Part shown: positions 8,288-17,967 of the stretch, piece after piece | How positions within the stretch are numbered: the stretch's first letter is position 1 | How the letters are laid out: the number at the start of each line of letters is the position of its first letter | Assembly (NCBI RefSeq): GCF_016775155.1 | Contig: NZ_JAEUGD010000066.1 | Location: forward strand, 64,763 to 128,762 | From: Fulvivirga marina | GTDB lineage: Bacteria; Bacteroidota; Bacteroidia; Cytophagales; Cyclobacteriaceae | Length of the DNA stretch: 64,000 bases | Reading direction: 5' to 3' | Translations under genes and position numbers: made by a program | The notes under the pieces: generated by a model | Database searches by the model: none | What the model saw: the letters and a program-made list of their open reading frames with translations, nothing else | Told to the model about the DNA's origin: nothing

Positions 8288-11200
8288 TCAGGCTGATTTC
8301 TTGTATTTTTCCAATCTATGCTCATCAATAAGCACTCTTTCAACGTCTTCACGAGTTGGCTTCTCTCCTGTCCAAAGCCACTTAGCATATCTCCTCACAT
8401 CATTAAAAACGAGGATAATCACAGGGAAGAAAAGTAGGATAATAAATGTACCTATCAGTACACCGTAGGCTACGGCAATAGCCATAGGAATTAAGAACTG
8501 AGCCTGGAAACTCTTTTCTATAATGAGTGGCCATAAACCAACCACTGTAGTGATAGAAGTCAGCATAATAGCCCGGAACCTTGCAATACCAGCATTGTAG
8601 GCAGCTTGATACACAGATTGACCTTCGTCTTTAACCAGTGAATTATACTTTGACAAAAAGACAACGGCATCGTTAATGATCACTCCCGAAAGTGCTATCA
8701 TACCCCAGGCACTCAGCAATGACACGGGGTGTCCTTCAATACCATGACCTATTGATGCACCTACCCAGCCTAAAGGGATCATCATAATGATCATTATTGC
8801 CTGATAAAAAGAGCGAAATGTGATCATGATAATAAAGAATATCAACAAGAATGCACCCCCAAAGAATAAGCCTATCTCCTGCCCTGCTCTGGCACTTTCT
8901 TTAGCCTGCCCTCCATAGTCAACTTTTACGGTAGGAAACTTAGCCTGCAGTTGTGGGATGATCTCATTTTGAACCTTATTTTGTATAGGAGGAACCTCTG
9001 CAAAAGGGTCAACAAGATCCGCTTCAACAGTTACTGCCCTGTTACTATTAAAGTGACGTATACCGGAAATACCTCTCTCCACTTTATACTCTGACAGCTG
9101 AGACAATGGGTACTGCTCACCACTAGATGTCTTGACTTTCATGTCCTCGATATGACCTATATTTAAGCGTCCAGAACTCGGGTACCTTACCCAAACTCTA
9201 ACCTCATCGTCACCCTTTTGGAGCCTTTGAACTTCCTCACCAAAAAAGCCCTGCCTGATCTGCTGCGTGATATCATTATGTGTTAAGCCTAAGAAGTAAG
9301 CTTCAGGGGTCAGCTCAAAGAGCATTTCCCTCCTGCCTATCGCAACATTATCTTCAATATCCTTCAGGTCAGTAATTTTACCTAGCTCCTCTTTCAAAAA
9401 CTCCTTAGCGGTCCGAAGTTCGTCATAGTTTTTTCCGAGTAGTTTTACCGACACTGGTTTACCCCATCTGTTTCCACCCCCTATGTTATACTTTTCAGCC
9501 TCAGGCACCTTGCCAATTTTTGCTTCAATTCTGTTGATCAGGTCAAAGCTATTAATACCATAGTCATCTAACTCCTTATAAAAGACATTGATATTTCCTG
9601 CATGTGAACCTGACTCTGAACCATCACTGGTGTTGCCAACTGACCCAAAAGTGTAATTAATAATATTGTCTTCTGTTTCAAGGTCATCCTTAAGGTCCTC
9701 ATTGACTTCCCAAACTGCATTATCAAACCTATCCAGATAGGCCTCCACTTTTGTTTCTCTCTCTCCTGGTTTAAAAGCTATATTAATATTGAAGCTATTA
9801 AATGGGATTTGTGGAAAAAAGGTTGACTTGATAAAACCTCCCTGAAATAACCCAGCCGTAATTACAAACAAAGAAAGAATGAGACACATAGAAATAAACC
9901 TATACTTCATCGTATATTTCAATGCATTGCCATAGAGGTTAAATCTCATGAAATCAATTACTTTATTGATAGAGTTCCTGATCTTATAGCTCCGGGTATC
10001 TTCCTTTTTAACACTGAGAACACTTTTACTAGCCAGGTGAGCCGGAAGCACAAAAAATGCTTCAACTAAAGAAAACCCAAGACTGAAGATTACGACAAAC
10101 GCCATATCACGAAGAAACTCAAACCCCCCGGTAAGCAGAAGCAAGGGAAGAAATGCTACAATGGTAGTTGTTACAGAAGTAAAAACAGCCGGAACTACCT
10201 CCATAGTCCCCTGAACTGCTGCCTTAATAGGATTCTTGGTCTTTTCAAAGTGGGAGTAAATATTTTCTGCAATTACAATCCCGTCATCCACCAAAATACC
10301 GATAACCAGTATCATTCCGAACAATGATATCATATTGATGGTAAGCCCTACAAATGATCCCAATATAAACATCCCCAGAAATGATGATGGAATACCCCAG
10401 GCAACCCAAAATGACAATCTCAGACTAAGGAAAGTACCTAGGGCTATGAGCACTAACAGCAAACCTATAACACCATTACTAGTCAGTAATTCCAATCGCT
10501 GATTCAGCATGGTCATGAAATCCCAAGTCAGATCAAGCTGTACTCCTGAATGTGTAGCATTGAAGTTTTCTACATAAGGCGTCACAAATTCCGAAATCTC
10601 TTGCAAATCCTCTTCTTCAAGCTTGCTAACCTGGATAAATACAGCTCGTTTCCCGTTCAACAATGCCTTATTGGGCTGATCGGCATATTGCTCTTTTATG
10701 CTGGCTACATCTTTTAAAAGTAAATTGCTACCATCAGAGTTTGAGCGGATTATAATTTCAGCAATAAGCGCAGCGTCGGTTTCTTTGGCTTTCGACCTGA
10801 TCAATATCTCTTCACTTTGGGCTTTGATAGATCCTGCGGAAATATCCCGGTTATTTTGACGAACTGCCGTAGCCACCTGACCAAAGGTGAGTCCAAAACG
10901 GCTAAGGTCTGCTTCTGAAACTTCAATGGAAATCTCTCGTTCCGGAAGCCCGCTAATGCTGACTTGAGAGATTACCCCAGAAGCTAAGAGATCATCTTTG
11001 ATTTCCTCTCCATATTGCTCCAATACACGCAAATTGACATCACCAGTTAATGCCAGCCATTGAGCTACAGACTGTTGCCTCTGCTTATAAATGATAGGCT
11101 TTTCAGCACTTACAGGAAAGGAATTTATACCATCAACTGCATTTTTAACATCCGTATAAACTTCATCAATATCATAATTTTCTAATGTCAAAACATTGAT

Positions 11201-11485
11201 ATTGGCGGAGTTTTCCGATGAGGTGGATGAAACCTCGTCTATCCCGGCAATGCTGGTTAAAGCCTCTTCTATTTTCAAAGTAACCCCCTCTTCCATCTCT
11301 TCAGGGGAAGCTCCGGGATATGTTACCTGGATAATTATATTCTTATCTTTCCTAGTGGGAAAAAATGATTTTTTGGTACCCAATAAACTAGCCAGACCTG
11401 CAAGTAATGTGATAGCAATAACTATATTGGCTAGTATAGGGTATTTAACAAAATACTCTACTAAATTCTGTATGCCTTTTACCAT
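8288..11485 (-). CDS. RND-family inner-membrane efflux pump (AcrB/MdtB type)
   Basis: Proton-driven trimeric exporter of 1065 residues. It shows the RND layout: one N-terminal membrane helix (about 12-32), a large periplasmic loop, six helices (about 335-530), a second loop and a final set of helices (about 870-1030). The transmembrane motif GILVDDGIVIAEN carries the Asp-Asp proton relay in helix 4, and the matching GVIINDAVVF motif is in the second half. Substrates are probably drugs, bile-salt-like compounds or lipids; the heavy-metal class is less likely because its signature acidic motifs are not apparent. It lies 6 bp after the membrane fusion gene. Confidence 0.95.
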   Translation of the reverse strand: MVKGIQNLVEYFVKYPILANIVIAITLLAGLASLLGTKKSFFPTRKDKNIIIQVTYPGASPEEMEEGVTLKIEEALTSIAGIDEVSSTSSENSANINVLTLENYDIDEVYTDVKNAVDGINSFPVSAEKPIIYKQRQQSVAQWLALTGDVNLRVLEQYGEEIKDDLLASGVISQVSISGLPEREISIEVSEADLSRFGLTFGQVATAVRQNNRDISAGSIKAQSEEILIRSKAKETDAALIAEIIIRSNSDGSNLLLKDVASIKEQYADQPNKALLNGKRAVFIQVSKLEEEDLQEISEFVTPYVENFNATHSGVQLDLTWDFMTMLNQRLELLTSNGVIGLLLVLIALGTFLSLRLSFWVAWGIPSSFLGMFILGSFVGLTINMISLFGMILVIGILVDDGIVIAENIYSHFEKTKNPIKAAVQGTMEVVPAVFTSVTTTIVAFLPLLLLTGGFEFLRDMAFVVIFSLGFSLVEAFFVLPAHLASKSVLSVKKEDTRSYKIRNSINKVIDFMRFNLYGNALKYTMKYRFISMCLILSLFVITAGLFQGGFIKSTFFPQIPFNSFNINIAFKPGERETKVEAYLDRFDNAVWEVNEDLKDDLETEDNIINYTFGSVGNTSDGSESGSHAGNINVFYKELDDYGINSFDLINRIEAKIGKVPEAEKYNIGGGNRWGKPVSVKLLGKNYDELRTAKEFLKEELGKITDLKDIEDNVAIGRREMLFELTPEAYFLGLTHNDITQQIRQGFFGEEVQRLQKGDDEVRVWVRYPSSGRLNIGHIEDMKVKTSSGEQYPLSQLSEYKVERGISGIRHFNSNRAVTVEADLVDPFAEVPPIQNKVQNEIIPQLQAKFPTVKVDYGGQAKESARAGQEIGLFFGGAFLLIFFIIMITFRSFYQAIMIIMMIPLGWVGASIGHGIEGHPVSLLSAWGMIALSGVIINDAVVFLSKYNSLVKDEGQSVYQAAYNAGIARFRAIMLTSITTVVGLWPLIIEKSFQAQFLIPMAIAVAYGVLIGTFIILLFFPVIILVFNDVRRYAKWLWTGEKPTREDVERVLIDEHRLEKYKKSA

Positions 11486-11491
11486 TGAGTT

Positions 11492-12670
11492 TTAATTTTT
11501 AACCAATTTGCTACCTGAGCCATCTTTCTTCTCCAGATCAATATCTTTTTCACTTTCCAGTTTATAGGCCCTCATATTATTGTGAGCATTGATCAATGGC
11601 TCTACAACCAAATCCGATTGTTCTTTAAGCCCTGAAAATATCGCAGTTTCTGCATTCATTTTATGAATGTCTATTTGCTCTACATTTAGCGTACTATCAT
11701 TGAGTACGAATACTTCATTTCCATTAAAGATTGCACTACGAGGGATTATCATTCCATTTTCGACCACTTTACCCGGTATAATGGTTTTTAAATATTCACC
11801 ATCGTACATTCTATTTTTCCCTGCAACAATGCTGATAAAAACATCAATAGATTGGGTTTGCTGATTAACGAACTCTCCTATTCGTGTTACCATACCTGAC
11901 CATTCGTGGCCACTTTCAGAAACTACTCTCGCCGGAGACCCAATTTCTATCCAGTCAATATCTGAAGTAGCCACATCAACGCGTAGCTCGAGCTTATCAG
12001 ACCTCAAGAGTTTACCAATATTATTGCCAGGGTTAACATAGGAACCTGACTGTAAATTAACTATTGAAATAGTACCATTAAATGGCGCGTAGAATCTATA
12101 CTTCCTTAAATGAGCTTCCGCACTTTTTATACTGTAAAAGCTGCTAAAAATATTCTTCGTAGCAAGAAAAGTCTTCTCCTTATTACTTTTGTATTCAGGA
12201 AGTTTCGGCAACGATTTGTTAAGATCAATAGAGTTAAAGTAGTTTTCCCAAGCACTATAATTATCGCTAAAGTCAATTTTAATGTCAGGCAAAATAGCTG
12301 CTAAATCCTTTAGGAAAGTACTCTTTTGTGATTGAAGATTTAGTCTTGTTTCTGTATCATCAATTTTATATAAAAGCGTTCCTTTTTTAAAGCTTTGCCC
12401 TTCTTTTAAAGGCACTGCCCCTCCTGACATTCTCCCTGATACCTCTGCTATCATATCTAAAGACTCGGCCGTTCGAACCCTACCGAAGGCCTCTATCTCT
12501 GTTTTGATCGATTTATATGCAACGGGTTCGGTTTTAACATATTTTTTCACTTCAACAGGTGTCTCTACTTTAGGAGGATCTTTCATACCACCTAAAATAC
12601 CACTCAATAGAAAAGAACCGATAAGTAAAAACAAACCTATCCCAATAATAACGACTTGCCGTAATTTCAT
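11492..12670 (-). CDS. RND efflux membrane fusion protein (periplasmic adaptor)
   Basis: 392-residue adaptor linking the inner-membrane pump to the outer-membrane channel. An N-terminal membrane anchor (about 7-27) precedes a split lipoyl (biotinyl-like) domain, with halves at about 60-105 and 190-215 (FYAPFNGTISIVNLQSGSYV). A helical hairpin lies between, then a beta-barrel domain (about 220-300) and a membrane-proximal domain. It is the first gene of the operon, with about 310 bp of upstream sequence shared with divergent tyrS. No regulator gene is adjacent. Confidence 0.92.
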   Translation of the reverse strand: MKLRQVVIIGIGLFLLIGSFLLSGILGGMKDPPKVETPVEVKKYVKTEPVAYKSIKTEIEAFGRVRTAESLDMIAEVSGRMSGGAVPLKEGQSFKKGTLLYKIDDTETRLNLQSQKSTFLKDLAAILPDIKIDFSDNYSAWENYFNSIDLNKSLPKLPEYKSNKEKTFLATKNIFSSFYSIKSAEAHLRKYRFYAPFNGTISIVNLQSGSYVNPGNNIGKLLRSDKLELRVDVATSDIDWIEIGSPARVVSESGHEWSGMVTRIGEFVNQQTQSIDVFISIVAGKNRMYDGEYLKTIIPGKVVENGMIIPRSAIFNGNEVFVLNDSTLNVEQIDIHKMNAETAIFSGLKEQSDLVVEPLINAHNNMRAYKLESEKDIDLEKKDGSGSKLVKN

Positions 12671-12983
12671 AATTAATTAAATATATCTAACAATAGAGAC
12701 TGATATAATATCATTAAGTTTCATTTCGAAGACAAAAAATGCTGCCCCTGTTGTTTTTATTACTTAAGCGGACAAAAAAGATGGTGAATGATCGCTAAAA
12801 CATGCCTTTTCGCATGCCTGATACCATTTCAAACAAATATAGCGACTGTTAGTTTTCCTTGCACCAGACAAGTTCAAAATATTATTTCTTATGGCAATAA
12901 AGGCTTCTGAAACTCTTATTTGATACAGCTGATTTTCTATATTTGCAGCCTATATATCACCTAATTTTCAACAAACAATAGAA
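12671..12983. other. Divergent intergenic region, efflux operon / tyrS
   Basis: About 310 bp with no gene. It must hold the promoters of both the leftward efflux operon and rightward tyrS. A minus-strand -7-like element (TATATTTG on the minus strand, 12834-12841) and the tyrS element at 12938-12945 are the only signals found. A short repeat of CATGCC around 12800-12817 is noted without interpretation. Confidence 0.4.
12938..12945 (+). promoter_or_regulatory. Candidate -7 element of tyrS
   Basis: TATATTTG matches the Bacteroidota -7 consensus TAnnTTTG. It lies 38 bp upstream of the start codon, giving a leader of about 30 nt. A TTTG at 12919-12922 is only 15 bp upstream, shorter than the usual 19-21 bp spacing, so the -33 box is unsure. 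Confidence 0.4.
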
Positions 12984-14267
12984 ATGACAGATTTTGTAGA
13001 CGAACTTAGATGGAGGGGCATGATCCATGACATTATGCCAGGTACTGAAGACCAACTAAAAAAAGAAATGACTTCCGCTTATATTGGCTTCGATCCTACT
13101 GCCGATTCGTTGCACATTGGAAATCTGGTTCAGATCATGACACTGGTTCATTTTCAAAGGTCTGGACATAAGCCCTTTGCACTTGTTGGAGGAGCCACTG
13201 GCATGGTTGGTGACCCATCTGGTAAGTCCGCTGAAAGAAACCTGCTATCCGAAGATACCCTAAATCATAACCTGGCCTGTGTTAAGGCACAACTTGAAAA
13301 ATTTCTTGATTTCGATTGTGGAGACAACTCAGCTGAAGTTGTTAACAATTATGATTGGTTCAAAGATTTCAAGTTCCTGGATTTTATTCGTGATGTGGGC
13401 AAGCACATTACCATTAATTACATGATGGCTAAAGATTCAGTAAAAAACAGGTTGGAAGGTGGTATGTCCTTCACTGAATTTAGCTACCAACTGGTACAAG
13501 GCTACGATTTTTATCACCTATTCTCTAATAAAAACTGTAAACTGCAACTGGGTGGTTCGGACCAATGGGGCAATATTGTTACAGGTACCGAATTGATTAG
13601 AAGAAAAGCTCAGGGCGAAGCATTTGCTATAACCACTCCACTAATTAAAAAAGCGGATGGTACGAAATTCGGAAAAACTGAAGAAGGTACAGTATGGCTG
13701 GACCGTGAGAAGACTTCTCCGTATAAATTCTACCAGTATTGGATGAATGCGTCGGATGAAGATGCAGCAAACTTTATCAGAATATTCACACTTTTTGAAA
13801 GGGAGTATGTTGAGGCTATTGAAAAAGAACACGCTGAGGCTCCGCATGAGAGAAAGTTACAACAGGCTTTAGCCAAAGACATAACTACAAGAGTACACTC
13901 AGAAGCTGACTATGAAATGGCGGTAAAGGCATCTGAGATTCTTTTTGGAAAGTCTACAACTGAAGACCTAGCCTCTTTAGATGAAAACACTTTGCTTTCC
14001 GTTTTTGAAGGGGTTCCACAAACTGAAATTAGCAAAGAGGCTTTGCTGCAAACTGCCAATGTAACTGATCTCCTTTCTGAGAACACCAATGGTATCATTT
14101 TTTCTTCCAAAGGAGAAGCCAGAAAAATGATCAAAGGTGGCGGAGTAAGTATCAATAAGTCAAAAGTAAATGACCCCAACGGTATCATTAATTTTGATTT
14201 ATTGCAAGGCAAATACCTTTTAGCTCAAAAGGGAAAAAAGAATTACTTTTTGATCCATGTAGTATAA
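12984..14267 (+). CDS. tyrS: Tyrosyl-tRNA synthetase
   Basis: Class I aminoacyl-tRNA synthetase that charges tRNA-Tyr. The 427 residues contain the HIGH-type motif as HIGN (about 48-51), the tyrosine-binding YDFYHLF and GGSDQWGN stretches, and a KMSKS-type loop reading KFGKT (about 230-234). A C-terminal S4-like RNA-binding domain (about 345-427) contains [16 protein letters not shown]. Length and order are typical of bacterial TyrS. It is a single-gene unit closed by a bidirectional terminator at 14293-14328. Confidence 0.98.
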   Translation: MTDFVDELRWRGMIHDIMPGTEDQLKKEMTSAYIGFDPTADSLHIGNLVQIMTLVHFQRSGHKPFALVGGATGMVGDPSGKSAERNLLSEDTLNHNLACVKAQLEKFLDFDCGDNSAEVVNNYDWFKDFKFLDFIRDVGKHITINYMMAKDSVKNRLEGGMSFTEFSYQLVQGYDFYHLFSNKNCKLQLGGSDQWGNIVTGTELIRRKAQGEAFAITTPLIKKADGTKFGKTEEGTVWLDREKTSPYKFYQYWMNASDEDAANFIRIFTLFEREYVEAIEKEHAEAPHERKLQQALAKDITTRVHSEADYEMAVKASEILFGKSTTEDLASLDENTLLSVFEGVPQTEISKEALLQTANVTDLLSENTNGIIFSSKGEARKMIKGGGVSINKSKVNDPNGIINFDLLQGKYLLAQKGKKNYFLIHVV

Positions 14268-14292
14268 ATTCTGTTAAACTACATTATGCACA

Positions 14293-14328
14293 AAAAGGCC
14301 TCACCAAGAGATAATAGTGAGGCCTTTT
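14293..14328. terminator. Bidirectional terminator between tyrS and an outer-membrane barrel gene
   Basis: A 12-bp perfect stem (14293-14304 and 14317-14328) with a 12-nt loop, flanked by A and T runs. It lies between convergent genes and suits both. Confidence 0.85.
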
Positions 14329-14348
14329 AATTTTAGAAGGATACTAAT

Positions 14349-14936
14349 TTAATTTCCTAACTCAAAAAGCCTGTAACCTACTGATACCTGAAATACTTGA
14401 TTTTTAGCCTCTGCTGATGAATCTCCTGTATCATTGATATCCGACAACCCTAAGTTGTAGCGAGCATCCACCGTAAGACCAAAAGGTAAATCCCATCCGG
14501 CACCAAGCCCCAGACTTACCTCAGAGCCTTTAAGTTGCTTTTTTACATCTTCTTCAACGCCATCATAAACTTGTTCTGCCGAAGCAAGAAAACCAAATTG
14601 TGGTCCAAGTTGCAGGTTTAAACCTCCCAGAAGGTATAACTTGGCAATAACAGGAATGTTGATGTAAGAGTAGTTAGACTCCAATTCACTTCCATTAATA
14701 TCTAACTTAGCACCTTGCTTAGAGAAGATCACCTCTGGTTGTACTGCCAGTTTGGTAAACTTCAACGTAGCAAACACACCTGCATGATAGCCAGTCTTAG
14801 CATCTGTATCAAAGTCTGAGTTGAAATTGGCAAAATTCAACCCTCCTTTGATCCCTAATCGAAGCCCAGCCTGAGCGTTAGATTCTACAACATAGCCAAA
14901 TAGACAAATTGCTGTAATCAGTAGTATTTTTTTCAT
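14349..14936 (-). CDS. Outer membrane beta-barrel protein (PorT-like family), paralogue 1
   Basis: 195 residues with a signal peptide (about 1-21, ending SNAQA) and a predicted eight-stranded barrel. Shared features with the next two genes are GxKxGxNFAN near the N-terminus, the LQPEVIFSKQGAK-type strand, a YINIPVIAKLYL strand, and a turn reading QLGPQFGFLASAEQ. The last strand ends in a phenylalanine-rich motif, as expected for BAM insertion. Family members are small barrels of mostly unknown role; PorT itself belongs to the T9SS. No evidence ties this copy to secretion. Confidence 0.88.
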   Translation of the reverse strand: MKKILLITAICLFGYVVESNAQAGLRLGIKGGLNFANFNSDFDTDAKTGYHAGVFATLKFTKLAVQPEVIFSKQGAKLDINGSELESNYSYINIPVIAKLYLLGGLNLQLGPQFGFLASAEQVYDGVEEDVKKQLKGSEVSLGLGAGWDLPFGLTVDARYNLGLSDINDTGDSSAEAKNQVFQVSVGYRLFELGN

Positions 14937-14972
14937 TTCACAAATTAAGTATGGTTAAAATTTCAAAAGAAA

Positions 14973-14993
14973 AGCCTCAATTAACTTGAGGCT
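14973..14993 (-). terminator. Terminator of barrel paralogue 2
   Basis: An 8-bp GC-containing stem (14973-14980 and 14986-14993) with a 5-nt loop. On the minus strand it runs into a T-rich stretch. It lies 43 bp past the stop codon of the gene ending at 15036. Confidence 0.65.
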
Positions 14994-15035
14994 CTTTCAA
15001 AAAAACGAAAACAAATCTCTTTATGTTATACTGAA

Positions 15036-15614
15036 TTACATAAATTTCCATCCAACAAAAAGCTGGAAAGTTCTATTTTTAACTTCAGTGTTAGAAGTAG
15101 AAACATCATTAATGTCAGAAAGACCAAGAACATACCTTGCTCCACCTACAAAGCCAAGGGGTAACTCAACCTGACTACCTACAGCCAAGCTTAAATCTGA
15201 ACCTTTAAGGTTGTCCTTTATATCTGTACCATCCTGCTCAGCAGACGCTAGTATACCAAACTGAGGACCGGCATGTACACTTAATATTTCAATAGGCTGA
15301 AATCTTAGCAAAATTGGAATCTCTAAATAACTTAAGTCCGTTTCGGTTGACCCAAGCGCTCCCAGGTCAAACTCAGAACCTTTAGTAGAATATAATATTT
15401 CAGGCTGTAAACCCAATTTGTCTGAAAACATCAAGGAAGCAAAGGCTCCAAAATGGAAGCCTGTTTTTCCATCTGGAGAGACAGATAAACCATCGGCCTC
15501 AAAATCCTGATTGGCAAAGTTAACACCTGCCTTTACTCCCAGGCCAATGCCCTGAGCATGCAGACCTATAATAGAGATTATACTAAAAATCGCTAATAAA
15601 GTAATTTTTTTCAT
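15036..15614 (-). CDS. Outer membrane beta-barrel protein (PorT-like family), paralogue 2
   Basis: 192 residues; signal peptide about 1-20 (ending LHAQG). It aligns with its neighbours along the whole length: GVKAGVNFANQ, SDKLGLQPEILYSTKGSEFD, LSYLEIPILLRF and HAGPQFGILASAEQD. The three genes are tandem, separately terminated copies, which points to local duplication followed by divergence. No ligand or transport function can be inferred. Confidence 0.88.
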   Translation of the reverse strand: MKKITLLAIFSIISIIGLHAQGIGLGVKAGVNFANQDFEADGLSVSPDGKTGFHFGAFASLMFSDKLGLQPEILYSTKGSEFDLGALGSTETDLSYLEIPILLRFQPIEILSVHAGPQFGILASAEQDGTDIKDNLKGSDLSLAVGSQVELPLGFVGGARYVLGLSDINDVSTSNTEVKNRTFQLFVGWKFM

Positions 15615-15737
15615 ATTGTTGTTTTTTTGTTTTTGGTTTGTTGCAATATAAAAAACAAACTGCTAATTGGCTTATTATATTGAGTAATACTTTAAGTCAA
15701 GACTATGCTGTATCTTATAAATTGATCTGGTTTTACA

Positions 15738-15764
15738 AAAAAGCCTGACAAATTTGCCAGACTT
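15738..15764 (-). terminator. Probable terminator of barrel paralogue 3
   Basis: On the minus strand a 10-bp stem with two G-U pairs and a short loop (15741-15764) is followed by a run of T. It lies about 30 bp past the stop codon of the gene ending at 15793. Confidence 0.55.
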
Positions 15765-15792
15765 ATCCTTTATCTATATAATATAATAACTC

Positions 15793-16398
15793 TTAATTAT
15801 CCAAAATCTTAAACCCAACGTTTACTTGAATAACCGCATTTTTTGCATCGCCTTCAACTCCATTTACATCCTCCGCTATATTAGCTAACCCCAGTTGATA
15901 TCTCATACCAAAGTTGAATTTCCCGGCATTCGCACCAAAACCAAGCATAGCACCAAAATCAGTACTTTTAAAAGCATCTTTATTGTCTCCACCTAATACA
16001 CCGAGTGATCCTGAAATATTGGCCTCTGCATTTGTTAAGAAACCAATGTATGGTCCACCTTGCAAATAAAAGTTCTCGCCTAAGTAAACATTAGCTAAAA
16101 CAGGAACATTAACATAGCTAAGTTTTTGCTTAAGTTCAATTGAAGTTCCTGAACCATCATCAAAATCATATTTTGCTCCTTGTCCAGAAAGTATTAATTC
16201 AGGTTGTAAGCCCAGTTTGTCAGAAAGCATAAATTCAGCAAAAACACCAAACGTAAAGTTGAATTTAGAGTCAGAATTATCGAAAGAATCCCCATTGAGG
16301 TTAGCTATATTAGCACCCACTTTAACTCCAAAATCCTGCGCGTTTGTAGCTGCTACAAATGCGATCACTGCGAAAGCAGAAAGTAAAACTTTTTTCAT
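15793..16398 (-). CDS. Outer membrane beta-barrel protein (PorT-like family), paralogue 3
   Basis: 201 residues; signal peptide about 1-20 (ending TNAQD). It shares GVKVGANIANLNG, SDKLGLQPELILSGQGAKYD, LSYVNVPVLANVYL and QGGPYIGFLTNAEA with the two genes downstream. It is the leftmost-reading gene upstream of the other two and the longest copy. The last strand ends NVGFKI, suited to outer-membrane insertion. Function unknown. Confidence 0.88.
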   Translation of the reverse strand: MKKVLLSAFAVIAFVAATNAQDFGVKVGANIANLNGDSFDNSDSKFNFTFGVFAEFMLSDKLGLQPELILSGQGAKYDFDDGSGTSIELKQKLSYVNVPVLANVYLGENFYLQGGPYIGFLTNAEANISGSLGVLGGDNKDAFKSTDFGAMLGFGANAGKFNFGMRYQLGLANIAEDVNGVEGDAKNAVIQVNVGFKILDN

Positions 16399-16609
16399 AA
16401 TTATTGTTTATAGATTAAAAAGCGATCAGATAATTTTTATCTGATTTGTTTAACATTTAACTGCTCCATACCAAAAGCATGCCAACCTATCCAGCGTAAG
16501 CAAAATTCTTAACCCCTCTTTAAAAATTTCGCTTTTCCCATTGGATTTCATATTTTGGCGCAACTTATTTCGCAAGCGAAATAGATTTTTTTTAACCAAA
16601 CTTTATTCT

Positions 16610-17203
16610 ATGAACAGATTTCTATTATCCATTACGCTACTTCTCATAGGGGCAGTAGCCGTTAACGCACAAGAGTACAAGCCTTTTAAATTAGGTTTAG
16701 GACTAGGGTATGCATCACCTAGTGACGGTGGTGGTGGCGTTCTTTTTGAAGTTGAACCTGCTTACAGGCTTAGTGATGAAATTGCCATTGGCCTGAGACT
16801 GGGCTCTGCAGCTATGGCAAGAGCCATTGGAGCAACAGAAGGAAGTGTTTCAGGAAATGCCTCTTATACAGTTAATGGCCAGTATTACTTAAGTAATGAA
16901 AAATTCAGACCCTATGTAGGAGTTGGTGTTGGTGTTTTCTCTTTAGCTTCAGTTTCATCATCAGTTACTATTGGAGGTACTACCGCTACCGCTGCAGCAT
17001 CTAGTGAATCTAAAATTGGATTCTACCCAAGAGTTGGGTTTGATCTAGGTCACTTCAATGTCAATATCGACTATAACATCATTGGAGCAAGCTCCCCTGA
17101 TGTTGTTGTAACCGGTGGTACAGGTACTGTAGAAGTTGATGATATCAAAAATAGCTACCTGGGAGTCAGAATTGGTGCATTTTTCTTTGGTGGCAGGAAC
17201 TAG
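16610..17203 (+). CDS. Outer membrane beta-barrel protein, OmpA/OmpW-like size
   Basis: The start is placed at the ATG at 16610 because it gives a clean signal peptide (MNRFLLSITLLLIGAVAVNA, cut before QEY); an upstream in-frame ATG at 16541 would add 23 charged residues ahead of it. The mature part of about 177 residues has glycine- and serine-rich alternating strands and an internal low-complexity loop of Ser, Thr and Ala (about residues 115-135). It ends in an aromatic strand. It differs from the PorT-like copies to its left. It is followed by a strong terminator at 17218-17245. Confidence 0.82.
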   Translation: MNRFLLSITLLLIGAVAVNAQEYKPFKLGLGLGYASPSDGGGGVLFEVEPAYRLSDEIAIGLRLGSAAMARAIGATEGSVSGNASYTVNGQYYLSNEKFRPYVGVGVGVFSLASVSSSVTIGGTTATAAASSESKIGFYPRVGFDLGHFNVNIDYNIIGASSPDVVVTGGTGTVEVDDIKNSYLGVRIGAFFFGGRN

Positions 17204-17217
17204 ATAGTTTATAAGTC

Positions 17218-17245
17218 AAAAGCCCTCAAAACTGAGGGCTTTTTC
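17218..17245. terminator. Terminator between convergent barrel genes
   Basis: Perfect 11-bp stem (17218-17228 and 17233-17243), 4-nt loop, followed by a T run on the plus strand. It suits the gene ending at 17203 and possibly the convergent gene ending at 17295. Confidence 0.85.
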
Positions 17246-17294
17246 TCATATTTTACGTTATAAACTAGTAGCCAACTGAGGCTACTATAGAGTA

Positions 17295-17885
17295 TTATAG
17301 AAAGATCTGAAAACCAACACTTATCCTTAAGCTATTGTCTATAGTCTTAACCTCTGGGTCAGAATCTTTATTAGTAAAGTTGTATGAACCATATGATAGC
17401 ATAGGCTCCAGTGAAACATTATCATTTAAAAACAAAGCGTATCCTGCTCCAAGCCTCCATGTAAATACACCAAATTTGGTTTCATCTGTTCCTCCAGCAT
17501 CTTCATCCACTTCTTTAGCTGAGCCAACACCAAACCTTCCTAATCCAAAAAGGCCACTGCTATGATAATATTTCACAAAAGGGCCGAAATTAAACGTAGA
17601 AAACTTGGTCTCAAAATCTGTTTGATCTTCCGTAAAAGTTGACGAAGATATTTCCAACTCAAGGCCTCCTGCCAATCCGTCCATAAAGAAATACCCCACA
17701 TTAGGGTTAAAAGATACAGAAAAGGTATTCCCTCTATCCACAGTAGTACTTCCTGCCTCTAGTTTATTGTTTTCAAAATCCATAGATACACTACCACCTG
17801 CTAAAATACCACCCTGCTCTGTTTGCGCTTGGGCAAAGCATGCACCAGCTATCATAATAATTCCAGTAAGTAAAGTTTTTTTCAT
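17295..17885 (-). CDS. Outer membrane beta-barrel protein
   Basis: 196 residues with a signal peptide (about 1-20, ending AQAQT). The body shows about eight amphipathic strands with turns rich in Asp, Asn and Gly, and ends in SLRISVGFQIFL, a typical terminal barrel strand. Residues GRFGVGSAKE and WRLGAGYALFLNDNVSLEP fit the OMP_b-brl domain. It forms a convergent pair with the barrel gene at 16610. No function beyond a small outer-membrane barrel can be supported. Confidence 0.82.
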   Translation of the reverse strand: MKKTLLTGIIMIAGACFAQAQTEQGGILAGGSVSMDFENNKLEAGSTTVDRGNTFSVSFNPNVGYFFMDGLAGGLELEISSSTFTEDQTDFETKFSTFNFGPFVKYYHSSGLFGLGRFGVGSAKEVDEDAGGTDETKFGVFTWRLGAGYALFLNDNVSLEPMLSYGSYNFTNKDSDPEVKTIDNSLRISVGFQIFL

Positions 17886-17967
17886 TATTTCGGTTTGTTT
17901 AGTTAGTTATGACGCAAAGTTATTTTTTATTTATATCTTATCAATCATATTTCCACCCAAAAGTTTC

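Noticed and set aside
16541-16609. Longer N-terminus for the barrel protein starting at 16610
   Set aside because: The extra 23 residues are charged and would place the signal peptide inside the chain.
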